Shown in pieces: positions 44,921 to 55,719 of a stretch of DNA of 64,000 nt. The notes beneath the pieces are model-generated. The model had not been told where the DNA came from. It did not search any database and saw only the letters and a list, made by a program, of their open reading frames with translations. Source of the DNA: Acrasis kona (lineage: Eukaryota > Heterolobosea > Eutetramitea > Acrasida > Acrasidae); NCBI GenBank assembly GCA_026419775.2, contig JAOPGA020000191.1, positions 87,966 through 151,965 on the forward strand, given 5' to 3'. The position numbers and the translations under genes are program-made. Position 1 is the stretch's first letter. Every line of letters starts with the position of its first letter.

Positions 44921-46438
44921 TTAACTACTGTTTTTAATTCGCTCCTCTAAAGTATTCATTAGTCCACCGTATAACCTCCTCGTAGCACTATATCTATTCT
45001 CCAGAGATTGTAAGGCCAACAAATCATACTCTAAAACGTTCAATTTTGTATTGTAATCGTTCATGTGGATCATGCAACAACTAACAACTGAATCAAGAGC
45101 AAGATAACTACAATAAGTAAACAATGGCGACAGCGTTAGTTCCGTTACTCTATCGGCAAACTTTTTGGCCAAATCTCCGGAGATCAAACCAATCTTTTTT
45201 AGAATGCTCAAACGGACTCCATTCAACAACAAATCATTATGTAAAAAATTAAGAGAAAGATTTTCGACTGGACCTGAAAGTGCAGGAAGATTATTGTAAT
45301 AAAAAGCCTTTGTTTTTTGTTCCAGCATGTTGATGCAGTCCAAAATTGCACTTGCGTATTCCAGGTCAGATTGATATTTGGAACTGTCCAGACATGAATC
45401 GTCAAAGGCTTCCTCGAAAAAGTAATTACTGTACAAAACTCCTACGCTCCTCATTCTTATAACGGGATCGGAGCTCAACATATCCAACCATTGCAGAGCA
45501 AATACTGTCAGCTTGTGCTTGATTGGCAGAATGCTTCCCCTTCCTTCATTCTGCCTCACGGTCTCGTCCAACGTAAAACTTCCGAGTAGTAATTTATAGA
45601 TTGAGGCCTGGCTAAACTCCGCCTCCGCGGTCAAATAAGTACATAGGATGATGCAGCAACATGCCAGGTCATGGTAGATGTTACACTTGTCAAAATACTT
45701 CCCGATCCTGACTCGGCAAACATTCTCGAACATTTGGTGCGCTAAATGTTTACAAGATATGCGCTGTAAGGCGGCAATTATCATGCACTCGATGTGTAGC
45801 AGCCTGAGCTCGTCTTGAACGTTAATGTTACCATTTAAAGTCACGCAGGGAGAATAATAGGGGTAGGTTGTATTGTAAAAGTCATCCAAAAGTTGCCTGT
45901 CGAATAAGCTCTGCCCGTCAGACACGTAGTCGATGAACATTAGAATTAGGTGGTTGAAATGCCCCCTGAAGCGTAATTGAGAAATGTCGCTGAGACTTTG
46001 AATCTCCATGATTACACTTTTGTCAATGTGTGTAGGTATCTTGCTGTCTTCTTGTAGCGTGTCGGTTTTAATTTTAGCAGTAGAGTTTGTATTCAAGTCG
46101 TTTATACTGAAAGAATCGTTCTTCTTCATCGGGTATGTTTTGTTTTGTACATTTAGATCTTCGTTCGCACTAAATTCATCCATTGTAGAAGTTACTAGTA
46201 TTTTTGTATACTCCAACGGGGCAGTATTCTCTTGTTTGCGTTTATTTGGTAGTAGTTTTGGGCCTCGCTTTTTTGGTGTATTGTATTGGCACGCACTTGG
46301 GTCTCTCTGCCTACACTCCCCACAACTCGGCAGTAATTTATCGCATTTTCTATGAGCCTTTCTACAGTTCGTACACGAGATTGGGGAGTGTGTGCGGTCC
46401 TCCTCATCAATCTTAAGTGTTGGCATAGTGTCGTCCAT
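44921..46438 (-). CDS. Zn(II)2Cys6 binuclear-cluster transcription factor
   Basis: Single exon, 505 aa. Six cysteines at residues 22, 25, 32, 39, 42 and 50 have the Gal4-type spacing C-x2-C-x6-C-x6-C-x2-C-x7-C (CTNCRKAHRKC, CGECRQRDPSAC). A basic linker (KKRGPKLLPNKRK) follows, and from about 150 onward an alpha-helical region resembles the fungal factor middle domain. The family binds DNA as monomers or dimers at CGG-type half sites. It is best known from fungi but does occur in a few amoeboid protists. Its target genes cannot be read from this window. Confidence 0.88.
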   Translation of the reverse strand: MDDTMPTLKIDEEDRTHSPISCTNCRKAHRKCDKLLPSCGECRQRDPSACQYNTPKKRGPKLLPNKRKQENTAPLEYTKILVTSTMDEFSANEDLNVQNKTYPMKKNDSFSINDLNTNSTAKIKTDTLQEDSKIPTHIDKSVIMEIQSLSDISQLRFRGHFNHLILMFIDYVSDGQSLFDRQLLDDFYNTTYPYYSPCVTLNGNINVQDELRLLHIECMIIAALQRISCKHLAHQMFENVCRVRIGKYFDKCNIYHDLACCCIILCTYLTAEAEFSQASIYKLLLGSFTLDETVRQNEGRGSILPIKHKLTVFALQWLDMLSSDPVIRMRSVGVLYSNYFFEEAFDDSCLDSSKYQSDLEYASAILDCINMLEQKTKAFYYNNLPALSGPVENLSLNFLHNDLLLNGVRLSILKKIGLISGDLAKKFADRVTELTLSPLFTYCSYLALDSVVSCCMIHMNDYNTKLNVLEYDLLALQSLENRYSATRRLYGGLMNTLEERIKNSS

Positions 46439-47003
46439 GACAATGCAGCTTGTGAAAATTGACTATCGGTGAATATGATAGCCAATACGGAAATTCGCTA
46501 TTTGACCTAGTAATTACAATCGGGTATTTAACAAAGATCCTACCAAGTCTGACCAATCATTCCTTATTGGTAAAGATACTTAACGGTTCGATAAATGTCT
46601 ATGAGCCGCGGTTCAACTTTCGTTAACACCTTGTGTCTAACTATGAATTATTCTTGCTTTCTCTAACCACCGAATAAGTAATCAATTCAACTTACTTTCT
46701 GGTTCAACTGCCGCGGGCATCCGGAGATATAATGGATTGTCAATTTCCTTCTAAAAAAGCAACTCGAGCTCCTATCGTAGTGTTAAAATGACTTGGTTCG
46801 GAAATCATAATTCCGTTGGTCCAACCTCAGAAATTGAGATCAGTTCGGATCTCGGAATAAACGAAGGAATCTATGGATGAAACAAACTGAAACTCTGTGC
46901 AGACAAAAAATTTTGATTTCGACGTAATCATGCTGATTGTACTTAATACTTCGAGTAATTACTTAAATCATATAAGTTTATGTGATATTTTTTTTTACAG
47001 TAA
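46439..47003. other. Gene-free upstream region of about 565 bp
   Basis: It lies between the start of the Zn2Cys6 gene and tRNA-Leu. Small inverted repeats are visible, for instance gagatc-agttcg-gatctc around 46836-46853. No cloverleaf or reading frame was found. It probably holds the control DNA of the factor gene. Confidence 0.45.
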
Positions 47004-47083
47004 GGCGACCTAGGAAAGTGGTCTAATCCGCCGGTTTAAGGCACCGGTCCGAAAGGGCGTGGGTTCGAACCCCACGGTCGTCA
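47004..47083 (+). tRNA. tRNA-Leu (anticodon AAG)
   Basis: The acceptor stem GGCGACC pairs with GGTCGTC (one G-T pair). The D stem is GGA/TCC, the anticodon stem CCGGT/ACCGG has loop TTAAGGC (anticodon AAG), and an 11-nt class II variable arm TCCGAAAGGGC is present. The T stem GTGGG/CCCAC has loop TTCGAAC. The discriminator is A. A pol III terminator (CTTTTT) follows at 47084-47089. There is no intron. Confidence 0.96.
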
Positions 47084-47212
47084 CTTTTTAGATGTAGGAG
47101 AAAAAATGATTGATATACACCACTTCATTTTGAAATGTCATACTCAAGCCTCTCTTATAAGAATAGGAAAGGTTGAAATAACACTTTCACATTGTTTATT
47201 TTGCAAGGTTAG

Positions 47213-47347
47213 ATGGCTTATGCAGCACCTGCTGAGCAAAATCAAGTCCTATCACTACTAGTGGGAGGCATGTATGGAGTTGATATGACTAACATCATGA
47301 TGGTGTTTAAATTTTTGGAACATTACAAAGTGCAATATCTTGTTTGA
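47213..47347 (+). CDS. Possible 44-aa small protein
   Basis: An ATG frame of 44 codons ends in TGA with an AATAAA a few bases after it, so it could be a real short gene. The product starts MAYAAPAEQNQ, then has a hydrophobic stretch (VLSLLVGGMYGVDM) and ends with a basic/aromatic segment. The size recalls small mitochondrial membrane subunits, but there is no match I can name. It lies between tRNA-Leu and the sphingomyelin synthase-like gene. Confidence 0.35.
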   Translation: MAYAAPAEQNQVLSLLVGGMYGVDMTNIMMVFKFLEHYKVQYLV

Positions 47348-47419
47348 ATAAAACGTTGAATATGATCATATTAGGTGAATAAAATTGTTTTTAAAAATAG
47401 GTCTTCATTTTATTTTAAC

Positions 47420-48532
47420 ATGTCGCATCCCACTTCAATGGAGACAGACCCCCTTAACATGACGAATTCCACAATGTACACGACAACCTATTTTGGACCA
47501 GGATTAGATGATCCTGAACCAATATACACATACACGAAAAAGACGATACGACAACGAATAACATCAATTTTGAGAAGGAAGATGATACCATTTGTGTGTG
47601 CGCTACTATTTTTTTGTCTAATTGGATATATCATGAGCATGGTTCAAGTTTACGTTCAGAACCTAACCAATAGATTGAGTCTATATAACGATAGACCGAT
47701 ACACGATAGAGGATTTGTATACTTGCCCCACATTACTGACAAATCACACATACCAGACTATTACGTTATCTCACTATTTCTAGTCACACTAATTACCATC
47801 TTCATCAATAGAAATCTTCTAGTCGTAATAGACATGTGCAGGAGGACCTTAATCATTATTGGACTGATCTACATTATTCGCACCATTTCAATCTCCATTA
47901 CTCTGCTGCCCAACCCTTACCAGCAGTGCCAAGCGAGTCCCTTTGAGGGTTACTTTTATGATGCACTAATGGTCTTTTTGTTCCAGAAAACAACATGCCA
48001 CGATTGTTTCTTCAGCGGGCATACTGTGGTGATATCCAGCGTATCTCTTTTATGGTACGACTATTTGGATTGCAGTCTTTTATTCCGTCTTCCAGCAATT
48101 GTATTTGCAGCAGTAGGAGCTTCCCTTATTGTCATGTGTCATTTCCACTACTCAGTAGATGTCATGTTTGGTTTATTGATAAGCTACTTCATTTGGAAGT
48201 ACTACCACTCTGGAACTCATAGAGTTGAGAGATGGTTGGTCAGGAGGCAGCAGCATAGATGGTCACGAAACAAAGTTGTTAGACAGCCATACACGAAGTT
48301 GGCCAAGCAATTTATAAGCAGAGAAATCGGGCAAGTCGAAAATGATAAGGACCGCAGGGTAAAGAAAGCAGAGCCACTTGAGCACAGGAAGAGAGTGGAT
48401 AATTTGAATGTATATTTAACTGCAGCCTATATTAGAGTAGTAATCTGGTTTGAGTCATGGGATGACTTTTTGAAAGAAAAGCATGAACTTCAAATGGAGT
48501 TAGAAGGTTTAAACAATTCTGATAAAGTATAA
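47420..48532 (+). CDS. Sphingomyelin synthase-like phosphotransferase
   Basis: Single exon, 370 aa from the first ATG. Six membrane helices follow a 50-residue polar start. The PAP2_C motifs are intact: CHDCFFSGHTV (near 190) and HFHYSVDVMFG (near 236), giving the His-His-Asp triad of sphingomyelin synthases. The family moves a phosphocholine or phosphoethanolamine head group from a glycerolipid to ceramide at the Golgi or plasma membrane. The 110-residue charged C-terminal tail is longer than in animal enzymes. Head-group choice is unknown. Confidence 0.9.
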   Translation: MSHPTSMETDPLNMTNSTMYTTTYFGPGLDDPEPIYTYTKKTIRQRITSILRRKMIPFVCALLFFCLIGYIMSMVQVYVQNLTNRLSLYNDRPIHDRGFVYLPHITDKSHIPDYYVISLFLVTLITIFINRNLLVVIDMCRRTLIIIGLIYIIRTISISITLLPNPYQQCQASPFEGYFYDALMVFLFQKTTCHDCFFSGHTVVISSVSLLWYDYLDCSLLFRLPAIVFAAVGASLIVMCHFHYSVDVMFGLLISYFIWKYYHSGTHRVERWLVRRQQHRWSRNKVVRQPYTKLAKQFISREIGQVENDKDRRVKKAEPLEHRKRVDNLNVYLTAAYIRVVIWFESWDDFLKEKHELQMELEGLNNSDKV

Positions 48533-48638
48533 GCTTTTAACAAATGCCTTTGTCTATCATTGTATCCGCAGATATCTGAAAAAGAATGTAATATGTAACC
48601 AATTATAAATCGAGTTAGTAAAAGCCTTGAAATTATAA

Positions 48639-48720
48639 GCCTCAATAGCTCATCTGGGTTTAAGAATAGAGCGTACGACTGAAGATCGTAAGGTAGCGTG
48701 TTCGATCCACGCTTGAGGCA
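48639..48720 (+). tRNA. tRNA-Phe (anticodon GAA) with enlarged D-loop
   Basis: The acceptor stem GCCTCAA/TTGAGGC is perfect. The anticodon stem TACGA/TCGTA has loop CTGAAGA (anticodon GAA), the T stem is GCGTG/CACGC with loop TTCGATC, and the discriminator is A. The D stem GCTC/GAGC encloses 17 nt instead of the usual 8-11. Removing nine bases (48658-48666, gtttaagaa) leaves ATCTGGTA, a normal D-loop. A pol III terminator (TTTT) lies at 48725-48728. It may be a working gene with an insertion or unusual intron. Confidence 0.88.
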
Positions 48721-48836
48721 ATAGTTTTAAATTGAAACTAGTGGTTTCATTTATTATCGTTTCAATTATTTTCATTCATTTGGTCTCAATCGAAACAAGT
48801 ATTGAATGAGGAAAATCGTTTATTAATACTTTACAT

Positions 48837-49166
48837 TTAGTGATCAAATTGCATCATTATGAATGGGAATGCAACCATTATAGCAGCGATAACAACTAAA
48901 TTTAAAAAGTACCATGATAAAAAGGCAGAAATGGGCATTCTTCCATTTGTTACACACATGCCCCACACAAGTCCAAGACAAAACTGCGCTTCAGAACTAC
49001 CCATCTCCACTGTAGTACTTTCATTTTGATCAATTTCCTCAAATCCCTTCCCCTTATTGAAACACTTGTGACTGACTTTGTACAAGAAGTATGCTGTTAC
49101 GATAAGTAACATAATTCCACAAAAGACTTCAAATCCGATAATAGTTCCCAGTAACCAAGATTGCAT
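48837..49166 (-). CDS. Small two-helix membrane protein, 109 aa
   Basis: Single exon. One hydrophobic helix lies at residues 4-28 and a second at about 85-105; a shorter hydrophobic patch (FCLGLVWGMCV) comes between, after a charged loop with FEEIDQNESTTVEMG. There is no signal peptide, cysteine pattern or domain I recognise. The ATG is the only good one and the frame ends close to the region behind tRNA-Phe. It is probably real, given its length and hydrophobic pattern. Confidence 0.6.
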   Translation of the reverse strand: MQSWLLGTIIGFEVFCGIMLLIVTAYFLYKVSHKCFNKGKGFEEIDQNESTTVEMGSSEAQFCLGLVWGMCVTNGRMPISAFLSWYFLNLVVIAAIMVAFPFIMMQFDH

Positions 49167-49391
49167 TTCACAAGTTTTTTGAATTGTCTGTGTGAACTAC
49201 GCCTAACTTGCTTTTATAGAATAGGTTGACTTGGTCTTATCTCCGCTCACTTAGCCGAAATATATCTGTTTGTAAATTCCCGTAATCCGTTATCAATTTG
49301 ATTTTTTCCTAAGGGTATTTTAATGACGAGCAAGCATTCAATGAGATGTAAAATTAAGGACAATGACTTGAATGAATAATATTTATTAATA

Positions 49392-52300
49392 CTACCACAA
49401 GATGAATACAGAAAAAGCAAACAACAGCAAACATGTAACAGATGACAGGGACGGGATAAGAGAACTTGATAAGTTATTCAAGATATTATCGCCGCCCTTT
49501 GTTGCCTCTGGTGGGTTCGTGGCAGTGGGTGCTTTACTCACAGCAGGCGATAGACCAGGTGCAGCAGTAGGTGCAGTGGTGAGTTTTTCGTTACCACTCC
49601 CAGGGAAGCTCATCGAATAAGAATTATATAACGAAACACGATCGTTCCATCCCTGAGGACTATCCCACGGATAAGTATAACCAACCCACTTGGGTTGCTT
49701 ATTTACACAATTAGAATTGGGCTTTACCTTGAGTTCAGTTTCTCCCTGAATGCTATCCACCCAAGCACTGGCACTGGCCACTATATCTTTGTCACATTGT
49801 AGTTCCCAACGTATTTTTAACAATTGATCAGCTTCGCTCATCCATTGAGCAATGCCCTTAAACAGTAGCGTCATTTGTTTATAGTCATCGTCGCTTCCTG
49901 GTTGTGATGGATCAAAGTTCAATACTAGGCTATAAACTGGATAATCTAGTGCTATTTTACGTTTATAAACAAAGATGCTTGGCGTATTTCCTCTTTTACC
50001 TAAACTAGTTGAAGCAGTAGCTTCGTTGTATTCTTGTCTCAACACGCCGGCAGTTTTGATGACTTGATTAGGTTTCATCAATCTTGTAATAGGGTGGTCG
50101 GTGTTAGTAATGACCACATCGCCACCAACACTTTGTTTCCCACTTGATTTGACACCGAACAAATCAGCAAGACGTGCGCTTTGGTCGCTGTCATCCACTC
50201 CATTATAACGACCCGCTACACTATCCGTGCTAATCACAACAGAGTGCTTAATCGTCGTCATGAAGCTCTTGATGTGTTTAACTTCATCATCACTCAACAC
50301 ACTCACGCCAGGTAAGATTAACGTGCGGTAGATGGGAATGTCGGTGTATTTGAGAGGAGCAAGATCTGCCAAGTCATTAATCACCACGAATTGAGGTCCC
50401 TTCATGACCAAAATACAATCGAACACATCATGAATGTTTCTTTCTACATAACCAATTGTTTTTAAGAGATATGCAATTCTCCACATTCTATCCACAGTGT
50501 CTGGATCTCTCTTTGCGGTCAAACTACTGTTAAAGAGCGCCACGATACCAGGGAACGCCTTTACTCTTTGAATAGCAGGGTGTTCCCATTTGACACGGAT
50601 CGTTGATTCTTTATCAAGAGCCAATGGAGCTTGATCGTATAATCTCAAACCTAAGCTAACACTCACACAATCTAATTTAGTACTCGCCACTAGTTTTCCT
50701 TTATTATCCACTAGTGCAGCATAGTAAAAGTAACCAGCGCCTTCAAAAGTAGATACATCGAATAGATTTGGATCCAACATCAACGGAACAGTCAAATCTA
50801 CATTTCCAGTTTGTTTCTTCTTTGTAACAGATGCGTAAACCTTATCACCGCGTTGTAGTTCGACAATTACGTCCAGAGTGTTTCCAGCGGTCGTGAAATC
50901 TACATGAACCGTTACTTCTTTTTGAGAAGGAACCAAATCGAATTGAGTACCGATTGTCGAAATGTATATTGCTGGTTTAATGGGCTCGCCTACGATCAAC
51001 ACAGTTGTTTCGCTAGAATTCATTGTTATTTGTAATGAACCATCGCTTGATTCAGTGATTAATTTTCTACTAAATAAATCATGAACCGTTCTTCCATTCA
51101 TGGAAGCTAATCGAATCACTACAGTTTCCGTTCCTGATTTACCCCACTCTGCACCCCATTCGTTCCAATTTGAAACGTAGATTAGAATTCTACCGTCTTT
51201 GAGGTATTGATGAGAAATCTGCATGAGTTGGCTTCCTTCGTGCGTTAATTCTCCTCGGATGTTTAATCCAACTTGGCTCATTATCATGCCCTTGTACCAA
51301 TCATAGTGTTCTCTCCACGTACGCGTAAAACACCTGTATTCACACTTGGTATCTCCGAGTACAAATGTAGATAACAAACCTTTTCCTTTGGATTCTCCAT
51401 TTGATTTGATGGTCACTGCTGGATGTACAGTAATGGGTTTGATTTCATTGTATTGAAATGTAGCTAATACCGTAGCATCTACTGACTCTACGTGATGGTA
51501 TTTCCACCCAGTAAAGTAATTTACTCTTCCGTCGGCAATCACTGGCCCAAAATCCTTTTGTGGAGTCACTTGTAACATTCTTCTCTCGTCTTTAAAATAG
51601 TATTCGGTAATGTTTGTTTCGAACGCATTCACCTTGATGGGTTTGACTCCGAAAATGGATTGAATGAGTTGATTGAAATTGGGATCGGATTGAATGTGAT
51701 AATCGGCGTATCCTGGCAAATCAGCATCGGCATAAACGTGTACTCCGTCAGGTATGACCACGTCTTTAAAGTATTGTAAATCTCCCTTGTGCATGCGTTC
51801 GTTTCTTGGCAAAACGATCAACTTTACTTTTTTGTGTTCTCCCGCTCGTAACTCTTTATCGTTCATGAAACGTAAACGAAGGCCTAGACGAGTCAATCCA
51901 CCCCAAATGTTCGCCAATTGAATTTGATACTTGTTGATGATTTGATCCGTTGCGCTGCTCCAGAAGAATGCAACATCGTATGGCATGTCGATCTTGTCGA
52001 CGAGTAATTTTACGGCATCGAACTGACTGACTTGCGAGTAGACCTCGCTCACGTATTGAAGTGATTTTTTGGGGTAACGATCCGTATGTACCAATCCGAA
52101 TCCGTACTCTCTTTGACTGATGAAATCTCGATCGTTCCAATTGAAAATGTGAACGCCGAGCACTCCATGGAAAAGTGCTTCGGTCATGGCGGCTTTTAAT
52201 AGACGACCTTGTTGTTCTTCGCTGACTTCGTAATCTTCCGATGTGGAAATGCCAGTTTCAGTGTATAAGACTGGAACGCCGGTGTGCTTGGCGGCTTCGA

Positions 52301-53429
52301 TTCCGAATGTACCGGTGCGTATTTCACCGCCGGGATAGCAGGCAATGTAACTGTTGATGGATAAAAAGTCTAGAGGGGCACCTGCATTTTTACAATACTC
52401 TACAATCTTTTTGTTATCTTCTCCGTGGTAGCCCCAATCTTGATCTGAGTAAATCATGCCCACCATGGAGTAGGATATCAAGTGATTTGGATCTGCTGCC
52501 TTGACTTGAACTGCTGCATCGGCCACTACGCTTGCTACGCTATCTTCACGCCATTGGATCAAATCGGCCCATCGTTTGTTGTTTCTTCCGTAACTTTCTG
52601 GCATTTCGGCTTGGTCGAAATTAGTGTATGATGCACTCCAAACATTGTTGAGTGCGGCGAGGTCATTGTTGTATGTCTTCTTTAACCACTTGCGGAAGGC
52701 TGCAATTGATGATGGATCGTATCCATCTTGTCTGTATGACCAAAGACCCAAGTAACCAAATTCGTTACCAATGATCCAACCTGCAACGGTGTCGGAGTCT
52801 TTGTAACGTTTAGCGATGGTAACCATAAAGTCAATGTAGTTTTGTCTGGCCTTTGGATGTTCCCATGAAATTACATCTGAAACCCATCTCTCCTTCATGA
52901 TCTTTACTTTGGATGCGTCTTCTCCTTGGAAAGGACCGGGGGGATGTTGTGTGTGCCAACCAGGGTCGACATTATTGCCTTCTTTGAATACAATGTCAGA
53001 TCCAGGAGCCCTTTGTAAACTAGTTAATTGTGTTGTGTAAATTTGATGCACTTACCAGTATGGTAGCCATTGATAACCAATCAAGCAGAACACCTTCATG
53101 TCGTACTTCTTGGCAGAGTCGAATAGGTAGTCGATCAAGTTCCATTCAAACTTCCCTTGTGCTTCCGAGTTGATTGCACCAGGACTAAAGTCGGCACGAA
53201 TAGAGTTTACGTTAGCAAGTTTCATCTGCCTAATGTCATAATCAATCTGTTCCTTGTTTTGCCATTGACCAATTGCAATGTTGTACGTTTGAAGGGACAT
53301 ACCACGAGGTATGAAGTACTCTCCCTTTTTTGAGTCCCAGAAATAGTTGTTCTTCATAGTAATGTAAGCATTGATGCTGTAAGCTGTGCACAGCAAGATG
53401 CATGCCACTAAAGCTTGAGAAACCCTCAT
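49392..53429 (-). CDS. GH42-like beta-galactosidase/glycosidase, GPI-anchored
   Basis: Exons 53429-53056 and 53019-49392 with a 36-nt intron, giving 1333 aa. A signal peptide (VACILLCTAYSINA) is followed by a glycoside hydrolase clan-A barrel (about 25-460) with likely acid/base Glu in GWIIGNEFG (about 211) and nucleophile Glu in VLYTETG (about 379). Then come a beta-galactosidase trimerisation-like domain, further beta domains and a Thr/Pro/Ala-rich stalk. A hydrophobic C-terminus (SVTCLLLFAFSVFILW) suggests a GPI anchor. It probably trims galactosides or related sugars of bacteria or plant matter outside the cell. Confidence 0.88.
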
Positions 53430-53925
53430 GTGATTTCTCTTAGAATTGAATAGAAAACCTTGGACGCTTGACGTGCTTTAAATAACCTCGGAACTTGCCT
53501 TGTATGGTCGTAAACATGATTGCATTAGAAAAGCCGCTGTTTTATTAATACATATGTACGTTGCGGACACTTTAATAAAGTCTTTACTTGAATTTATCAA
53601 ACAAATGAGGCAAGTATGAAGTTGAATTAGTTGATTCAACATGTCAATTTCCGTACAACGCTTTTTGTTAGAGCGGACAAAAAGATTCCGTAAATTCGTA
53701 TTGTCCGAACAGTTATCTATTCACAGTTCGATAAGATGCCCCAAGATTGTTGCTTGAGTGTTTGTGAGTAGTATTCTACTTGGACCGTCCATTGAAATTC
53801 TTCACAGGGTGTCATGTCAAATATTTTTAATCATTTCACACCTGTCTACACAGGCCGTGGAGACTACCAATACAAACATCTTTGGAGGTATCAAGATTTT
53901 GCAAGAATTACATTTGCACGGATGG
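53430..53925. other. Intergenic stretch of about 500 bp
   Basis: Between the start of the glycosidase gene and the 3' end of the coiled-coil gene. Two overlapping plus-strand frames of 68-80 codons near 53758-54020 run into the antisense of the coiled-coil gene, look like chance, and are not called. No RNA gene was seen. Confidence 0.4.
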
Positions 53926-55653
53926 TTATTGAGTGTTACATTCATTGTTATTGTCCGATTCATTCGCTTGTACATGACAGTCTGCAGCAATTATCCTTAA
54001 CATCTCAACATATTTCTTGAGCGTCAACACATTATGAAGAGCGAGACTTATTCCATTAGGTACGTTATTTTCAACATCATTTGTATTAATATTTATTAGA
54101 CCTGCGTTTCTTGAGTGAGGAATAGTGAGCTTTGTAATACTTTTGAGCTCTGCGACACAATACTTTATTTCTTTGTTTAACCTGCTCATATCTTGAGCAA
54201 ATAAAACATCTTTTTCTTTACTTTGTATATTTTTTATTTTAACATGAAGAGATTGAATTTCGTTTTGATGTTGCCTCTCAAGCTCTTCATATTGCTTTAT
54301 ACTATTTTCGCGTTCAATTAAAATCTCATCATGAAGATGACTTTTTGACATTTCAAGTTGTTGAATTACATCGGAAAGTTCCAACTCTTTTTGTTTGCCG
54401 ATGTTTTGAACGTAAACTTTTTGATCTTGAAGTTCTTTTGTCCTTTGTTTGTAAGATTCTGTAGCACTTTCATACTGGTTTTTCAATTCTACAAATTCAT
54501 GTTCGAGAAGTTTTGCTTTTTCGTAGGATGAATCATTGCGCTCTTTATCGGTTGTCAATTTTTCTTTTTCGTCGATTAGAACTGCGTGCGTTAGTTTTAA
54601 TGTTAATTCGTTATGACGTACTGTTTATGTTTATATTGTTTTGATTGATTAATTCGTTTTGTTGACGTATGGTATCTTGTAATGTAGATAATTCCTTTCT
54701 ATGACCCTGCTCCATTTTGGCAATCGTAGAAATGTGTTCTTCTATAATGGGTCTAAGATTTCTTTGATCTTGTAATCTTAATTCTTTGTTTTTCTCATCT
54801 ATCACGTCATGTAGACTGAATTCACATTTAAAATCAGAACAGGTGGTTATACTTACTTGTTGTATTGTTCTTTCAGCATTCTTCTCTCACTTTCAAATGT
54901 AGTTCTTAGATTTTTGTTCAATTCCATGAGGGAGGTCAATTCCTCATTCTTTTTCGTGAGTTCTGCCTTCAGCAGCTTTACCTCTTCATTTAGATTGTCC
55001 TTTTCAACTTTGAAGTGCGAGATCATAGTAATCTTTGTATTGCTATAATCTTCTTCCAGCTGCTTCAGAGCGTCGTTTGAAAATTTGTTTTCTTCTTTTT
55101 TAGCATCAGCTCCAATCTCTCTTAATGCCTCATAGTGAAATTTGTACCGCGATAGAAAAGGTACATTTTGTTCGTCTACTTCAGTTATTTTGTTTTCGTT
55201 CGAATTTAATCCATTGTTGTTATTGGTATCGCCGTCCTCCCGTTTAGGAAAGTTTTGTGGAAAATAGCTAGATGCATTCGTTAACCTGTGGTTATTTTCA
55301 GGGTTATAGCGGGGTGAGTTGTAGCCTTGTGCTATGTGTGATTCACTTTGTGTCCTCAATAGGCTGCTATTTCTGGTTTGGACTTCACTAAGTCTACCAA
55401 TGGCATTGTTTATTACGTTCTCACTGTGTGATAGATTTGTGTAGTTGTTCGATAGTATACTTTTTTCACGCGGCGTTGATAAATTCGAAGTTGGTGAATG
55501 GTTGGTGGTGGTTTTTTTACTGAATGGTGGTGATGTGTTGTATGCGTCAAATCCTTTTTGTGTTGTGTAACTTTCCAGCTCTAAAATATTGGCTTTGACT
55601 GGTTGCTGGTGCTTTGATGACTTGAATGTATAGGAGAATTTGGCATGTTCCAT
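53926..55653 (-). CDS. Coiled-coil protein with disordered N-terminus
   Basis: Exons 55653-54857, 54815-54622 and 54581-53926, with introns of 41 and 40 nt, giving 548 aa. Residues 1-170 are Ser/Asn/Thr-rich and disordered, starting MEHAKFSYTFKSSKHQQPV. Residues 175-480 are an almost continuous coiled coil. The end contains a short conserved-looking helix (SLALHNVLTLKKYVEML). No catalytic domain is seen. The build fits a centriole or cytoskeletal linker, and it shares a 66-bp divergent promoter with the next gene, but the family cannot be named. Confidence 0.8.
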
Positions 55654-55719
55654 GGTCCAGCGGGAATATTGATGGTTATTTTGTCAACCTCGTTTGTTTA
55701 ATTTTAGCGCTTCACATTC
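55654..55719. promoter_or_regulatory. 66-bp bidirectional promoter
   Basis: The start codons of two divergent genes are only 66 bp apart, so both 5' untranslated regions and any control sites must fit here. No TATA box or CCAAT box is obvious; the centre is T-rich. Divergent gaps of 51 bp (GH3/helical repeat), 95 bp (SAS-6/GBP) and 103 bp (coiled-coil/MOCOS) are of the same order. Confidence 0.6.

Noticed and set aside
46836-46853. Small hairpin upstream of tRNA-Leu
   Set aside because: Tested as part of a second tRNA; the acceptor and T arms are missing.
53758-54020. Two overlapping plus-strand frames of 68-80 codons
   Set aside because: They run into the antisense of a well-supported coiled-coil exon and have no initiation or domain evidence.
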